A stretch of 10,425 nucleotides of DNA. Source: a bacterium HR32. GTDB taxonomy: Bacteria > Sysuimicrobiota > Sysuimicrobiia > Sysuimicrobiales > Sysuimicrobiaceae. The notes below the pieces were generated by a model that was not told the origin of the DNA, made no database searches, and saw only the letters and a program-made list of their open reading frames with translations. Position 1 is the stretch's first letter, and every line of letters starts with the position of its first letter. The stretch covers positions 1-10,425 of the forward strand of contig BEII01000027.1 in NCBI GenBank assembly GCA_002898935.1. The letters are read 5' to 3'. A program made the translations under genes and the position numbers. Below, one piece after another: positions 1 to 6,712 of the stretch.

Positions 1-1
1 C

Positions 2-121
2 ATGCGGGCGGTAGCCGCCTCCGGGGAGTCGGTCACCCACCACCTCGGCGGGGTCGGTTACCTTTTGGCCATGGCGGTCGTGGCGTTCGGGGTCGCCGTC
101 CGTCGCCTGCGGTGGGAGTAG
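2..121 (+). CDS. C-terminal end of a probable membrane protein (possibly an ABC-2 type permease), 5' partial
   Basis: The frame is open from the left edge to a TAG at 119-121 and gives 39 residues ending in RRLRWE. Third positions are almost all G or C, as in the neighbouring genes, so the frame is probably coding. The tail has one hydrophobic stretch (about GVGYLLAMAVVAFGVAV) followed by a short basic end, the usual shape of the last membrane helix of an inner-membrane protein. Many ABC-2 type permeases end this way, and such exporters often sit beside LiaRS-like two-component genes, but 39 residues cannot prove the family. The in-frame ATG at 2-4 is at the window edge and is not taken as the true start. 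The next gene begins 19 bases downstream, so the two may share a transcript. Confidence 0.5.
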   Translation: MRAVAASGESVTHHLGGVGYLLAMAVVAFGVAVRRLRWE

Positions 122-130
122 ACCGCCGAT

Positions 131-135
131 GGAGG
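131..135 (+). promoter_or_regulatory. Ribosome binding site that decides the start of the solenoid gene
   Basis: GGAGG lies 5 bases before the ATG at 141. The ATG at 129 overlaps this motif and has no upstream site of its own, so 141 is preferred as the start. Confidence 0.7.
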
Positions 136-140
136 CAGCG

Positions 141-1280
141 ATGCAGAGGTCCGTGCGGTGGGTGATGGTTCCGTTGTTGATCCTCCTCGTGACGGCGCCG
201 GGTCTTGCGTTCGTCTCCCGCGGGGGAGACGTGGTCACCGTGAGCGAGGAGGTGCGGGACGACCTGTACGTAGCCGGTGGGACGGTGACGGTGCGCGGAC
301 CCGTGGATGGTGATGTGGCAGCCGCCGGGGGGACGGTCCTGCTGGAGGGCCCCACCTCCGGCGGGGTGCTGGCTACGGGCGGGACCGTCTGGATCAGAGG
401 GCAGATCGGCCGTGGCGTGCGGGCGGCCGGTGGAACGGTTGGGGTGAAAACGTCGGTGGGGACGGACGCGGTGCTGGCAGGTGGACTCGTGACCCTGGAG
501 CGGGGCGCACGGGTCGGCCGCGACGTGGTGGCCGCAGGCGGCACGGTGCACCTCCTAGGTGAAGTCGGTCGGCGCGTGCGGGTGGCTGGCGGAACGGTCT
601 TCATCGGGGGCCCGGTGGGAGGGGACGTGGAGGTGGACGCCGACCGCGTCGTGGTGCTGCCGGAGGCGCGGATCGCGGGTAGGCTGCGGTACCGGTCGGC
701 TCAGCCCGCCGAGGTCCGACCCGGTGCGCGGATCGAAGGCGGCATCGTGCGGGAGGCGGTCGCCCGGCCGCCGGGGATCCTGCCCCGCCGAGGCGGGTTC
801 CCCTGGGTGCGCTGGACCCTGGAGGCCCTGTGGCTGCTGGTGTTGGGGTTCGTGGTCCAAGCGGTGCTCCCGCAGGCGAGTGCCCACATCGCCGAAGAGG
901 TGTGGCGAGCAGGGCGCAACCTGCTCGTGGGGTTCGTGCTCCTCGTCGCGGTGCCGGTGGCGGCCCTCCTCCTCCTGCTCACGGTGGTGGGGATCCCCCT
1001 CGGCCTTCTCGCCCTGGGCCTGTACGCCGCGACCCTCTACCTCGGACAGGTCTTCACTGGTCGCCGGATCGGAGAGGAGCTCTTGAGGCGCGCCCTCCGC
1101 ACGTCCACCGTCTCTCCGTATGCCGCGACGGCCGTGGGCGTGCTGGGGCTCGTCGTCCTGTTCGCGCTCCCCTGGGTAGGGTGGATCGTGCGCCTGGGCG
1201 CGGTGCTGCTGGGGTTCGGGGCCATCTGGGTTGCGGCCTACGGGGCCGCCTCGCGCCCGAGTCCGTCCGCGCACGGGTGA
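141..1280 (+). CDS. Exported bactofilin-like beta-solenoid protein with a C-terminal multi-pass membrane domain
   Basis: The product is 379 residues. Residues 1-23 look like a signal peptide (basic MQRSVRW, hydrophobic core, APGLA end). About residues 25-175 form a glycine- and valine-rich repeat with a GG(T/L)V motif seven times, spaced 17 residues except for one 19-residue step. This pattern is expected of a right-handed beta-solenoid of the polymer-forming (bactofilin-like) kind. After a proline- and arginine-rich linker, about residues 222-370 are very hydrophobic and could form four or five membrane helices, with a VVGIPLGLL segment. The layout matches proteins annotated as polymer-forming cytoskeletal proteins with an extra C-terminal membrane domain. 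The signal peptide suggests that the solenoid lies outside the cytoplasm, unlike classical bactofilins. The gene precedes a two-component system by 73 bases, which suggests envelope sensing or organisation; the exact role is unknown. Confidence 0.75.
   Translation: MQRSVRWVMVPLLILLVTAPGLAFVSRGGDVVTVSEEVRDDLYVAGGTVTVRGPVDGDVAAAGGTVLLEGPTSGGVLATGGTVWIRGQIGRGVRAAGGTVGVKTSVGTDAVLAGGLVTLERGARVGRDVVAAGGTVHLLGEVGRRVRVAGGTVFIGGPVGGDVEVDADRVVVLPEARIAGRLRYRSAQPAEVRPGARIEGGIVREAVARPPGILPRRGGFPWVRWTLEALWLLVLGFVVQAVLPQASAHIAEEVWRAGRNLLVGFVLLVAVPVAALLLLLTVVGIPLGLLALGLYAATLYLGQVFTGRRIGEELLRRALRTSTVSPYAATAVGVLGLVVLFALPWVGWIVRLGAVLLGFGAIWVAAYGAASRPSPSAHG
276..599 (+). repeat. Seven-copy glycine-rich coding repeat, mostly 51-base period
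   Basis: Codons for GG(T/L)V begin at 276, 327, 378, 429, 480, 537 and 588. All steps are 51 bases except 480 to 537, which is 57. DNA between copies is only loosely conserved, so this is a protein-level solenoid repeat and not a recent tandem duplication. Confidence 0.8.
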
Positions 1281-1340
1281 ACGGGACGACGGGCCTGCGC
1301 TCCCGGACCATGTGCTCGGCTCCGTGACCCGTCGCTGCGC

Positions 1341-1346
1341 TACCAT
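1341..1346 (+). promoter_or_regulatory. Possible -10 box for the two-component operon
   Basis: TACCAT fits the TANNNT pattern and ends 7 bases before the GTG at 1354, so a transcript from it would start at or very near the start codon. I see no good -35 hexamer at 16-18 bases upstream, so the call is weak. The intergenic region also holds a 7-base inverted repeat, CGACGGG at 1287-1293 and CCCGTCG at 1328-1334. Confidence 0.3.
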
Positions 1347-1353
1347 CAGGGAG

Positions 1354-2532
1354 GTGGATCGGAACACGCGGCGAGGTTTTGCGGTCGCCCGGTTCGGGCT
1401 GTACGCCCTCACCTTCCTGGCGAGTGCGGCAGGGAGCCGACCGCTCCCGCCAGGTCAGCTCGCGTTGCTCGCAGGCCTGCTTGCATTGCTGTGCGCGCTG
1501 GGTGTCGCTCCCACGTTCCCCCGGGCGTCGGTGCGGCTCGGGATCGCCCGGATCGCGGCCGAGCTCGGCCTCACGTTCGCCACGAGCCTGCTGGCCAACC
1601 CGTCCATCACGTGGCTGCTGTACTTCGTCGTGGTGGCGGAAGCCTTCCTTGCGTTCCCCCTTCGACTGGCTCTTGGGATCGCATCCGCAGGGTACGCACT
1701 CGCGGCCGCGGCGATGCTGTGGTGGATCGGGCTCCTCCAGCTCCGGCAGTTCGTGGAAACCATGCTGTCGATCTTCACCGGGTTCGTGTTCGTGGGCACC
1801 GCCAGTCACATGGCCGCAAGCCAGTGGCGGGCGCGCCGGGAGCTCGAGACCCTGACGGCCCAGCTGCGGGAGGCCAACCAGCGGCTCCGGGCCTACGCCC
1901 AGGAAGTAGAGGTACTGTCCGCGGCGCGGGAGCGGGAGCGGCTCGCCCACGCGGTTCACGACTCCGTGGCCCACGCCCTCACGGGCATCCTCATGGGGCT
2001 GCAGGCCGCGCGCCGCCTCCTCACGAAGGACCCACAGGCCGCCTCCGAGCGCCTGTCGGCCCTGGAGGAGGCCGCGCGTCAGGGGCTCGAGGAGGTGCGG
2101 CGTGCGGTGCGCAACCTCCGGCCGATCTCCCTCGACCGAAAGGAGGGTATTAAGGCACTGGAGCACCTCGTGGCGGAGTTCGCCGAGCGGACCGGCCTCG
2201 AAGTCGCCTTCCACGCCGATGGCGGGAACCATCTTCCGGAACCGGTGGCGACCCTCGTCTACAACGCGCTTCAAGAGGCCCTCACCAACGCCGCACGCCA
2301 CGGCCGGGCGTCCAGGGTGGACGTTGCGGTGCGTGTCGCGGACGGGCAGCTCACGCTGACCGTGCGGGACGATGGCGCCGGGGCCTCCGCTGTCACGCCC
2401 GGCATGGGGTTGGAGGGCATGCGCCGGCGCGCCGAGGCCGCGGGTGGGTCCCTGCGCTGGCAGACCGCACCGGGGGAGGGGTTTGAACTCGTGCTCACCC
2501 TTCCCCTCCCCCAGGCCGTGGCGCATGGCTAG
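1354..2532 (+). CDS. Membrane sensor histidine kinase, HisKA_3 (NarX/LiaS/DesK-like) type
   Basis: The product is 392 residues from the GTG at 1354. Residues about 12-155 contain five or six hydrophobic segments with short loops, so the sensor is probably the membrane domain itself; no PAS, GAF or HAMP domain is evident. A coiled-coil linker (about 157-195) leads to the dimerisation domain with phospho-acceptor His202 in HAVHD. The ATPase domain has Asn304 and Asn312 (N box, NALQEALTNAARH), Asp340 (DDGAG) and GMGLEGM at 350-356. It should autophosphorylate and pass phosphate to the regulator whose gene overlaps its 3' end by 8 bases. The start is uncertain: the frame stays open upstream to 1231, but residues before 1354 are non-hydrophobic and unlike the family. 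AGGGAGG at 1348-1354 overlaps the GTG, so a normal Shine-Dalgarno spacing is absent. GTG 1324 is an alternative start. Confidence 0.9.
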   Translation: MDRNTRRGFAVARFGLYALTFLASAAGSRPLPPGQLALLAGLLALLCALGVAPTFPRASVRLGIARIAAELGLTFATSLLANPSITWLLYFVVVAEAFLAFPLRLALGIASAGYALAAAAMLWWIGLLQLRQFVETMLSIFTGFVFVGTASHMAASQWRARRELETLTAQLREANQRLRAYAQEVEVLSAARERERLAHAVHDSVAHALTGILMGLQAARRLLTKDPQAASERLSALEEAARQGLEEVRRAVRNLRPISLDRKEGIKALEHLVAEFAERTGLEVAFHADGGNHLPEPVATLVYNALQEALTNAARHGRASRVDVAVRVADGQLTLTVRDDGAGASAVTPGMGLEGMRRRAEAAGGSLRWQTAPGEGFELVLTLPLPQAVAHG

Positions 2533-3172
2533 CCGGATCCGGCTGTTGCTGGCCGACGACCAGGTCCTGTTCCGCCAGGGCCTGCGGACCATCCTGGAGT
2601 CGGAGCCGGACCTGGAGGTGGTGGGGGAGGCGGGCGACGGACTCGAGGCGGTGGAGCTCGCGCGCACGCGGCAGCCGGACGTGGTCCTCATGGACGTGCG
2701 CATGCCCCGCATGGATGGAGTGGAGGCCACACGTCGGATTCGGAAGGCCGGCGGGCCGCAGGTCGTGATCCTCTCCACCTACGACGACGACGAGTTGGTA
2801 TTCGAAGCCCTCCGAGTGGGAGCCGCAGGCTACCTCCTGAAGGACTTCCCGGCCGAGGAGCTCGTCAAGGCGATCCGCACCGTGCACCACGGCGGCGGCA
2901 TCCTCATCCCTCCGCCCATCGCCGCGAAGGTGGTGGCGGAGCTCCGGCGCAGCCGCGGAGGTGCAGCTCCCCACGAGCCGCTCACCGCCCGGGAGGAGGA
3001 GATCCTGGGCCTGGTGGCGCGCGGCCTGTCGAACCGGGAAGTGGCCGAGGCCCTCCACCTCAGCGAAGGCACGGTGAAGAACGCCCTGAGCCGGATCTAC
3101 GCCAAGCTCGGGGCGCGCGACCGCACCCAGGCCGCCCTGTGGGCGGTCGAGCACGGCCTCGCCCGCGAATGA
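2525..3172 (+). CDS. NarL/LiaR-family response regulator
   Basis: The product is 215 residues. The receiver domain (about 4-120) has the acidic pair Asp11-Asp12, phosphorylation site Asp57 (LMD), the switch Ser84/Thr85 and Lys106 (LLKD). A LuxR-type helix-turn-helix follows (about 150-213) with LTAREEEILGLVARGLSN and the recognition region EGTVKNALSRIYAKLGARDR. It should bind DNA as a phosphorylated dimer and control target promoters, plausibly including the envelope genes upstream. The ATG lies inside the last codons of the kinase (ATG at 2525, kinase stop at 2530-2532) and has no convincing ribosome binding site, so translation is probably coupled. The reading frame is open further upstream inside the kinase gene, but homology begins here. 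All key residues are present. Confidence 0.93.
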   Translation: MASRIRLLLADDQVLFRQGLRTILESEPDLEVVGEAGDGLEAVELARTRQPDVVLMDVRMPRMDGVEATRRIRKAGGPQVVILSTYDDDELVFEALRVGAAGYLLKDFPAEELVKAIRTVHHGGGILIPPPIAAKVVAELRRSRGGAAPHEPLTAREEEILGLVARGLSNREVAEALHLSEGTVKNALSRIYAKLGARDRTQAALWAVEHGLARE

Positions 3173-3218
3173 CGTTCCCGGCGCCGGCTCCTGGCACCTG
3201 GGAGGCCGAAGGGGCTGC

Positions 3219-3245
3219 CCGGGACGGACCCCGCTTCCGTCCGGG
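3219..3245. terminator. First stem-loop of the convergent intergenic region
   Basis: GGACGGA at 3222-3228 pairs perfectly with TCCGTCC at 3236-3242, and CC/GG pairs beyond a single G-G mismatch extend it to 3219-3245. It lies 46 bases after the response regulator stop. There is no T-run, so it could be an RNA-stabilising hairpin rather than an intrinsic terminator. Confidence 0.4.
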
Positions 3246-3255
3246 ACGCTGTGAC

Positions 3256-3295
3256 ACGGGTGAGGTAGATCCCCTGCGGGGATCCTGCCTCCCGT
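3256..3295. terminator. Strong stem-loop between convergent genes, likely bidirectional terminator
   Basis: ACGGG (3256-3260) pairs with CCCGT (3291-3295), AGGTA (3263-3267) with TGCCT (3286-3290, one G-T pair), and GATCCCC (3268-3274) with GGGGATC (3278-3284). This gives about 17 pairs, a 2-base bulge, a 1-base bulge and a TGC loop. It sits just past the stop of the leftward dehydrogenase remnant and after the rightward regulator gene, where a shared terminator is expected. No clear T-tract follows on either strand. Confidence 0.5.
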
Positions 3296-3296
3296 C

Positions 3297-3584
3297 TCAG
3301 CGGGCGGTCCAGCCCAGGTCTATGGTCCAGACAGCCCCAGTAACGGCGGACGCCTCCTCCGAGCAGAGGTAGGCTGCGAGGGAAGCCACCTCCTCCGGCT
3401 CGATCAGGCGCTGGATGGCGGCCGGGGCGAGCATCACGGTTTGGACCACCTGGAGCATCACCTGGAGCATGCGCTGCCAGACCTCCTCCGGAAACTCCTC
3501 GACCGGGGCGACGTGCTGGAAGCCGGCGTTGTTCACGAGGACCAGGGCTGGCGGGAATCGCGGGCGGTAACGGCCGGTGCGCAC
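3297..3584 (-). pseudogene. Truncated, internally deleted short-chain dehydrogenase (3-hydroxybutyrate dehydrogenase-like) remnant
   Basis: An open frame of 95 codons holds two separate pieces of a short-chain dehydrogenase. Codons from about 3545 downward encode LVNNAGFQHVAPVEEFPEE, which in 3-hydroxybutyrate dehydrogenases follows the first half of the Rossmann fold. After MLQVMLQV it jumps to VMLAPAAIQRLIEPEEVA and the family C-terminus ending WTIDLGWTAR. Missing are the N-terminal GxxxGxG cofactor motif and the whole middle with the catalytic Ser, Tyr and Lys (roughly 100 residues), so it cannot be an active dehydrogenase. The deletion is in frame. CACCTGGAGCAT is tandemly repeated at 3447-3470 beside the junction. 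It begins 18 bases after the transporter permease stop and was probably the last gene of that operon, suggesting that the locus once handled a 3-hydroxy acid. The nominal GTG start at 3584 is probably not meaningful. Confidence 0.8.
3447..3470. repeat. Perfect 12-base tandem duplication in the dehydrogenase remnant
   Basis: CACCTGGAGCAT occurs twice without a gap (3447-3458 and 3459-3470), encoding MLQV twice on the minus strand. A related 9-base direct repeat, GAGCATCAC, is at 3429-3437 and 3453-3461. The repeats flank the junction of the internal deletion and may reflect slippage or recombination there. Confidence 0.7.
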
Positions 3585-3602
3585 TTGCCTGCCGCGAGCG
3601 GG

Positions 3603-5516
3603 TCAGCGCAGAACTGCGCCTGAGGGCCAGGCGAGCCCAAAGGCCCGGATGATCCCCCACAGGACGGCAAGGCCCGCGAGCGTGTAAGAGAGCGCGGCCG
3701 CCGGTTGCAGCCGGGCCGCGTATCGAAGGAATGCCAGCAGGTAGAGGAGGGAAGCCCAGAAGTAGCCCACGAGCCAGCAGCCGCCGAGGTAGGCACCGAT
3801 CACGAGAAGCTGGACAAGCTCCCGGCCCGGTGGTGCCTCGAGCTCGCTCCCGGTGACTTCCCCGCGCAGGGCGAGTGGAGCCTGGACGAGGGCTAGGATC
3901 AGACCGGGCGCAGAAGCCACCATCGGGAGGAGCCGAGCCTGCCACTCGTAGGTACGGGCCTCCCAAAGCCCATACCCGAAGAGGACTGCGGCCAGGATCG
4001 CGAGGAGGGCTCCCGGGACGGAGCCTTCGGGCTTGCCCTTTGCGCGTCGGGACGACGCCTCCCTGCGGTCGCGGAGGAGGGACCACAGCGTCGGCCCCAC
4101 CATCAGCGCCGCGATGGCGAGCACGCCAGGATACGTGAGCCACCGCCAGCCGTGGAGCTCCACGGTGAGCCAGAAGTACCGCTCCATCGGCCGGGCGAGA
4201 ACGAAGCCCACCAGAAGGGGAGCGCGAGGCCACCCGGCAGCTTTCATGAGCCACCCGAGGATCCCCAGCGCGAACAGGGCGAGGAGGTCACCTGAGTGCC
4301 GCGTGGTCTGGTAGGCGCTCAGCACCATGGTCACCAAGAGTGGCGGGGCCACGAGAGCGAAGCGAATGTGGGTGAGCCTGGCGACGAGGGGGCTCGTGCC
4401 GAAGGCGAGGATGGCGCCCAGGACGTTGGCGAGGGCGAAGCTCCACACGATGACGTAGACCAGGTCGAGGTGCTGCTCCACGAGCCGTGGGCCCGGGTAG
4501 ATCCCGTACGCGTACAGCGCGCCCAGGATGACCGCGGCCGCAGGGCCTCCGGGCACGCTGAAGAGCAGGGTTGGGATGAGGTCTCCTGCGGTGGCCGCGT
4601 TGTTGGCGCCCTCGGGTGCAATGACGCCCCGGATCTCGCCTTTACCGAACCGGGAGCGGTCCGGGGTAGTGGCCACGGCGTGGCCATAGCTCATCCACGC
4701 CGCCGCCGTGGCGCCGATGGCCGGGAGAACGCCGGCCCACACCCCGATCAGGGAGCCCCGGAGGAGGAGCCACCGGTGGCGCAACACGTCCCGAACCCCC
4801 TCGAGCCAACCGGCCCCAAGCGGCGCCTCCCGGGCAATGGCTCCGCCTCGAGCCAGGAGGGAGGTGATCTCCGCGATCCCAAAGATGCCTAGCGCGAGCA
4901 CCTCCAGGGAAATCCCGTCCAGGAGATAGGGGTGGTCGAAGGTGTAGCGGAACTGTGCGGCCGCTGGGGAGGGCCCCACAAGGCCGAGGAGGAGACCCAA
5001 AAGTCCCGAGAGCAGTCCCTTGATCGGCGAGGCCCCCAGTAGACTCCCGGAGTACGCGAGACCGAGGACGGTGAACATGAACAGCTCCGGGGAACCCAGT
5101 AACATGACCAGGGGCCGGGCCACGGGAATCGCGAGGGTCAGGCCGATGACACCCAACATCCCGCCAACGGCGGAGGACAAGAACGCCGCAGAGAGCGCCC
5201 GGGCTGCCTGCCCTCGACGGGCGAGGGCGTGTCCCTCGATGGCGGTGGGGCCGGAGGCCGGTGAGCCGGGCGTTCCGACCAACACCGAGGTGATGGTGTC
5301 CGAGGTGTAGACCACCGCGAGGGCGCCGGTGAGCGCCGCCAAAGCGGTGGGGGCGTCGAACCGGAAGATGATGGGCAGAAGCACCGAGACCGCCACGACC
5401 CCGCCCAGTCCCGGGATCATCCCCACCACGAAGCCCGCCAGGACCCCGACGAGGAGCACCCAGAGCCGGTGGGGGTCTGCGAACACGCCCAGGGCGTGCA
5501 GCGCCGCGTCCCACAT
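3603..5516 (-). CDS. Tripartite tricarboxylate transporter permease, TctA-TctB fusion
   Basis: The product is 637 residues, against about 500 for a usual TctA. Residues 1-480 are a TctA large permease with the family signatures GMIPGLGG (about 32-39), GTPGSPASGPTAIEGHALARRG (starting near 81), PEGANNAATAGDLIPTL and SVPGGPAAAVILGALYAYGIYPGP, and many membrane helices. After a charged linker (RDRREASSRRAKGKPEG) the last 140 or so residues hold about four more hydrophobic segments, starting ALLAILAAVLFGYGLWEARTY. This is the size and layout of the small TctB subunit, usually a separate gene. The protein should form the complete membrane part of a sodium- or proton-driven secondary carboxylate importer fed by the binding protein encoded upstream. 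Its ATG lies 3 bases after the stop of that gene, so the two are co-transcribed. No frameshift or disrupted motif is seen. Substrate cannot be read from the sequence. Confidence 0.92.
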   Translation of the reverse strand: MWDAALHALGVFADPHRLWVLLVGVLAGFVVGMIPGLGGVVAVSVLLPIIFRFDAPTALAALTGALAVVYTSDTITSVLVGTPGSPASGPTAIEGHALARRGQAARALSAAFLSSAVGGMLGVIGLTLAIPVARPLVMLLGSPELFMFTVLGLAYSGSLLGASPIKGLLSGLLGLLLGLVGPSPAAAQFRYTFDHPYLLDGISLEVLALGIFGIAEITSLLARGGAIAREAPLGAGWLEGVRDVLRHRWLLLRGSLIGVWAGVLPAIGATAAAWMSYGHAVATTPDRSRFGKGEIRGVIAPEGANNAATAGDLIPTLLFSVPGGPAAAVILGALYAYGIYPGPRLVEQHLDLVYVIVWSFALANVLGAILAFGTSPLVARLTHIRFALVAPPLLVTMVLSAYQTTRHSGDLLALFALGILGWLMKAAGWPRAPLLVGFVLARPMERYFWLTVELHGWRWLTYPGVLAIAALMVGPTLWSLLRDRREASSRRAKGKPEGSVPGALLAILAAVLFGYGLWEARTYEWQARLLPMVASAPGLILALVQAPLALRGEVTGSELEAPPGRELVQLLVIGAYLGGCWLVGYFWASLLYLLAFLRYAARLQPAAALSYTLAGLAVLWGIIRAFGLAWPSGAVLR

Positions 5517-5519
5517 GCG

Positions 5520-6602
5520 CTACAGCCGGAGGCCCCGGACCCCGTACTTGTGCTCCAGGAGGTCGATGATGTACTTCTTCACCTCCAGGGTGGGGCGCAT
5601 GGCCCGCTGGATCAGCCGCTCCACCTGGTCCCCGCGGCTCACCGCGTACCCGCCCGTCACGGACTTCCCGCGCTCCTTGAACTCCGGATCCGCATTCATG
5701 CGTTCTGCAGCCTCGTACAACGCCTGCAGCGCGGCAGAGGGCGTCCCCTCCGGCGCCCAGCAGCTCAGGCCGTATGTGAACGTGAGGTTCGCTGCCGCCT
5801 CGTACGCCCGCCACCGGGGGCCTGCGGGCTTCGTGCGGTGGAGCAGCTGGTACACCTCGAACACGGAGGGCAGGTCCGCGACCACTGGGTCACGAGTCAC
5901 CAGCTCTCCCCTCTCGTTCGGGAACCCGCCGGTGAACAGGGGGATCGCCTTGCGGTCCCGCACGAGCGGTACCACCTGCGTGAGGTAGACCGGTGTGAAC
6001 TGGAAGTCGAGGTTCGTCTCACCCCGCTCGAAGGCGATCCGAATGGGACCCCTTCCCCCGAACCCCAGCACGACCTTTACGGGCAAGCCCAACAGCTCGA
6101 AGGCGATGAGGATCGGGAGATCACTGCCGGTGGCGGCGATGCCGCCGTAGACGAGGGGGACAGCGGGGCGCAAGAGATCTGCCGGCCGCTGGACTCCGGT
6201 CCGAGGGGAGACGTAAACCACGGGGCCGAAGGGCAGAGTCATCACCACCCGCATCCGGGCGAGGTCGTACCGCGCGGCCGGATGTCCGAACATCCACGGG
6301 AAGATGGTGGAGGAGGTGGTGCACATCAGGGTGAGGCCATCCGGCTTCGCGTTGGCAGCGAAGAAGCTAGCGCCCAACATCGATCCCCCACCCGGAATGT
6401 TCCGCACGGTCACCGAGGGTCTACCGGCCACGTGCTTCTCGAGAAAAGGGGACAAGAACCGGGCGCCCACGTCCGCTGCCCCACCGGGCGCGAAGGGCAC
6501 GATGACCTCGATGCTCTTGCCCGCGTAGTACGCGGCCTGGGCCCAGGCTGTTCCCACACTCAGGGCAACGGCGACCACTAGCCCCACCGCCAACCCTCGC
6601 AC
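5520..6602 (-). CDS. Tripartite tricarboxylate transporter substrate-binding protein (TctC/Bug family)
   Basis: The product is 360 residues from the GTG at 6602. A signal peptide covers residues 1-22 (ends AWA-Q), with no lipobox cysteine, so the mature protein is probably free in the periplasm. The family pattern follows: IEVIVPFAPGGAADVGARFL, then VTVRNIPGGGSMLGASFFA and PDGLTLM, which form the carboxylate-binding N-lobe loops of TctC/Bug proteins. It captures a carboxylate and delivers it to the TctA-TctB permease encoded 3 bases downstream. AGGAGG at 6610-6615, 7 bases from the GTG, fixes this start. The frame is open back to an ATG at 6683, but those 27 extra codons cover the promoter and would precede the signal peptide. 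It is somewhat longer than the usual 320 or so residues. The ligand could be a hydroxy acid or an aromatic-ring-cleavage acid, inferred only from neighbouring enzymes. Confidence 0.92.
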   Translation of the reverse strand: MRGLAVGLVVAVALSVGTAWAQAAYYAGKSIEVIVPFAPGGAADVGARFLSPFLEKHVAGRPSVTVRNIPGGGSMLGASFFAANAKPDGLTLMCTTSSTIFPWMFGHPAARYDLARMRVVMTLPFGPVVYVSPRTGVQRPADLLRPAVPLVYGGIAATGSDLPILIAFELLGLPVKVVLGFGGRGPIRIAFERGETNLDFQFTPVYLTQVVPLVRDRKAIPLFTGGFPNERGELVTRDPVVADLPSVFEVYQLLHRTKPAGPRWRAYEAAANLTFTYGLSCWAPEGTPSAALQALYEAAERMNADPEFKERGKSVTGGYAVSRGDQVERLIQRAMRPTLEVKKYIIDLLEHKYGVRGLRL

Positions 6603-6608
6603 GGTGCT

Positions 6609-6617
6609 CCCTCCTTT
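6609..6617 (-). promoter_or_regulatory. Ribosome binding site that decides the binding-protein start
   Basis: On the minus strand this reads AAAGGAGGG. Its AGGAGG core ends 7 bases before GTG 6602 and rules in favour of this start over the ATG at 6683. Confidence 0.8.
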
Positions 6618-6624
6618 GGTCTGA
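6615..6624. promoter_or_regulatory. Candidate GntR operator, left arm
   Basis: TTTGGTCTGA is the exact inverted copy of TCAGACCAAA at 6755-6764. It lies in the 5' leader of the transporter operon, next to its ribosome binding site. The surrounding bases form an imperfect dyad, TTnnGTC-T-GACnnAA, starting at 6616. Binding by the divergently encoded GntR protein is inferred. Confidence 0.45.
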
Positions 6625-6641
6625 CGGAAATGCGCGCCGCC

Positions 6642-6670
6642 ATTGTAGGCGCCCCGTGGGGAGGCGTCAA
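6642..6670 (-). promoter_or_regulatory. Promoter of the transporter operon
   Basis: On the minus strand a TTGACG -35 box (6670-6665), a 17-base spacer and a TACAAT -10 box (6647-6642) form a near-consensus sigma-70-type promoter. Transcription would start near 6635, leaving a leader of about 33 bases that contains the ribosome binding site. Confidence 0.75.
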
Positions 6671-6712
6671 CCGCGCGGGTCATGTTATTGAAACGGTCGA
6701 GAAATTATCGGC

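Noticed and set aside
1231..1353. Upstream extension of the kinase to the ATG at 1231
   Set aside because: It would overlap the solenoid gene by 50 bases and adds an arginine- and proline-rich segment with no family likeness or ribosome binding site.
1054..2778. Long minus-strand open frame of 574 codons opposite the kinase gene
   Set aside because: It lies antisense to genes with clear catalytic motifs, is proline-, arginine- and glycine-rich without recognisable domains, and arises from the high G+C of the sense codons.
3097..4254. 385-codon minus-strand frame overlapping the permease 3' end, the dehydrogenase remnant and the regulator end
   Set aside because: It is out of frame with the well-supported permease and dehydrogenase remnant on the same strand and has low-complexity composition.
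4642..5814. 390-codon minus-strand frame across the transporter genes
   Set aside because: It is a shifted-frame shadow of the TctA and binding-protein genes with no family motif.
5469..6581. 370-codon plus-strand frame opposite the binding-protein gene
   Set aside because: It mirrors a gene with a signal peptide, promoter and ribosome binding site on the other strand.
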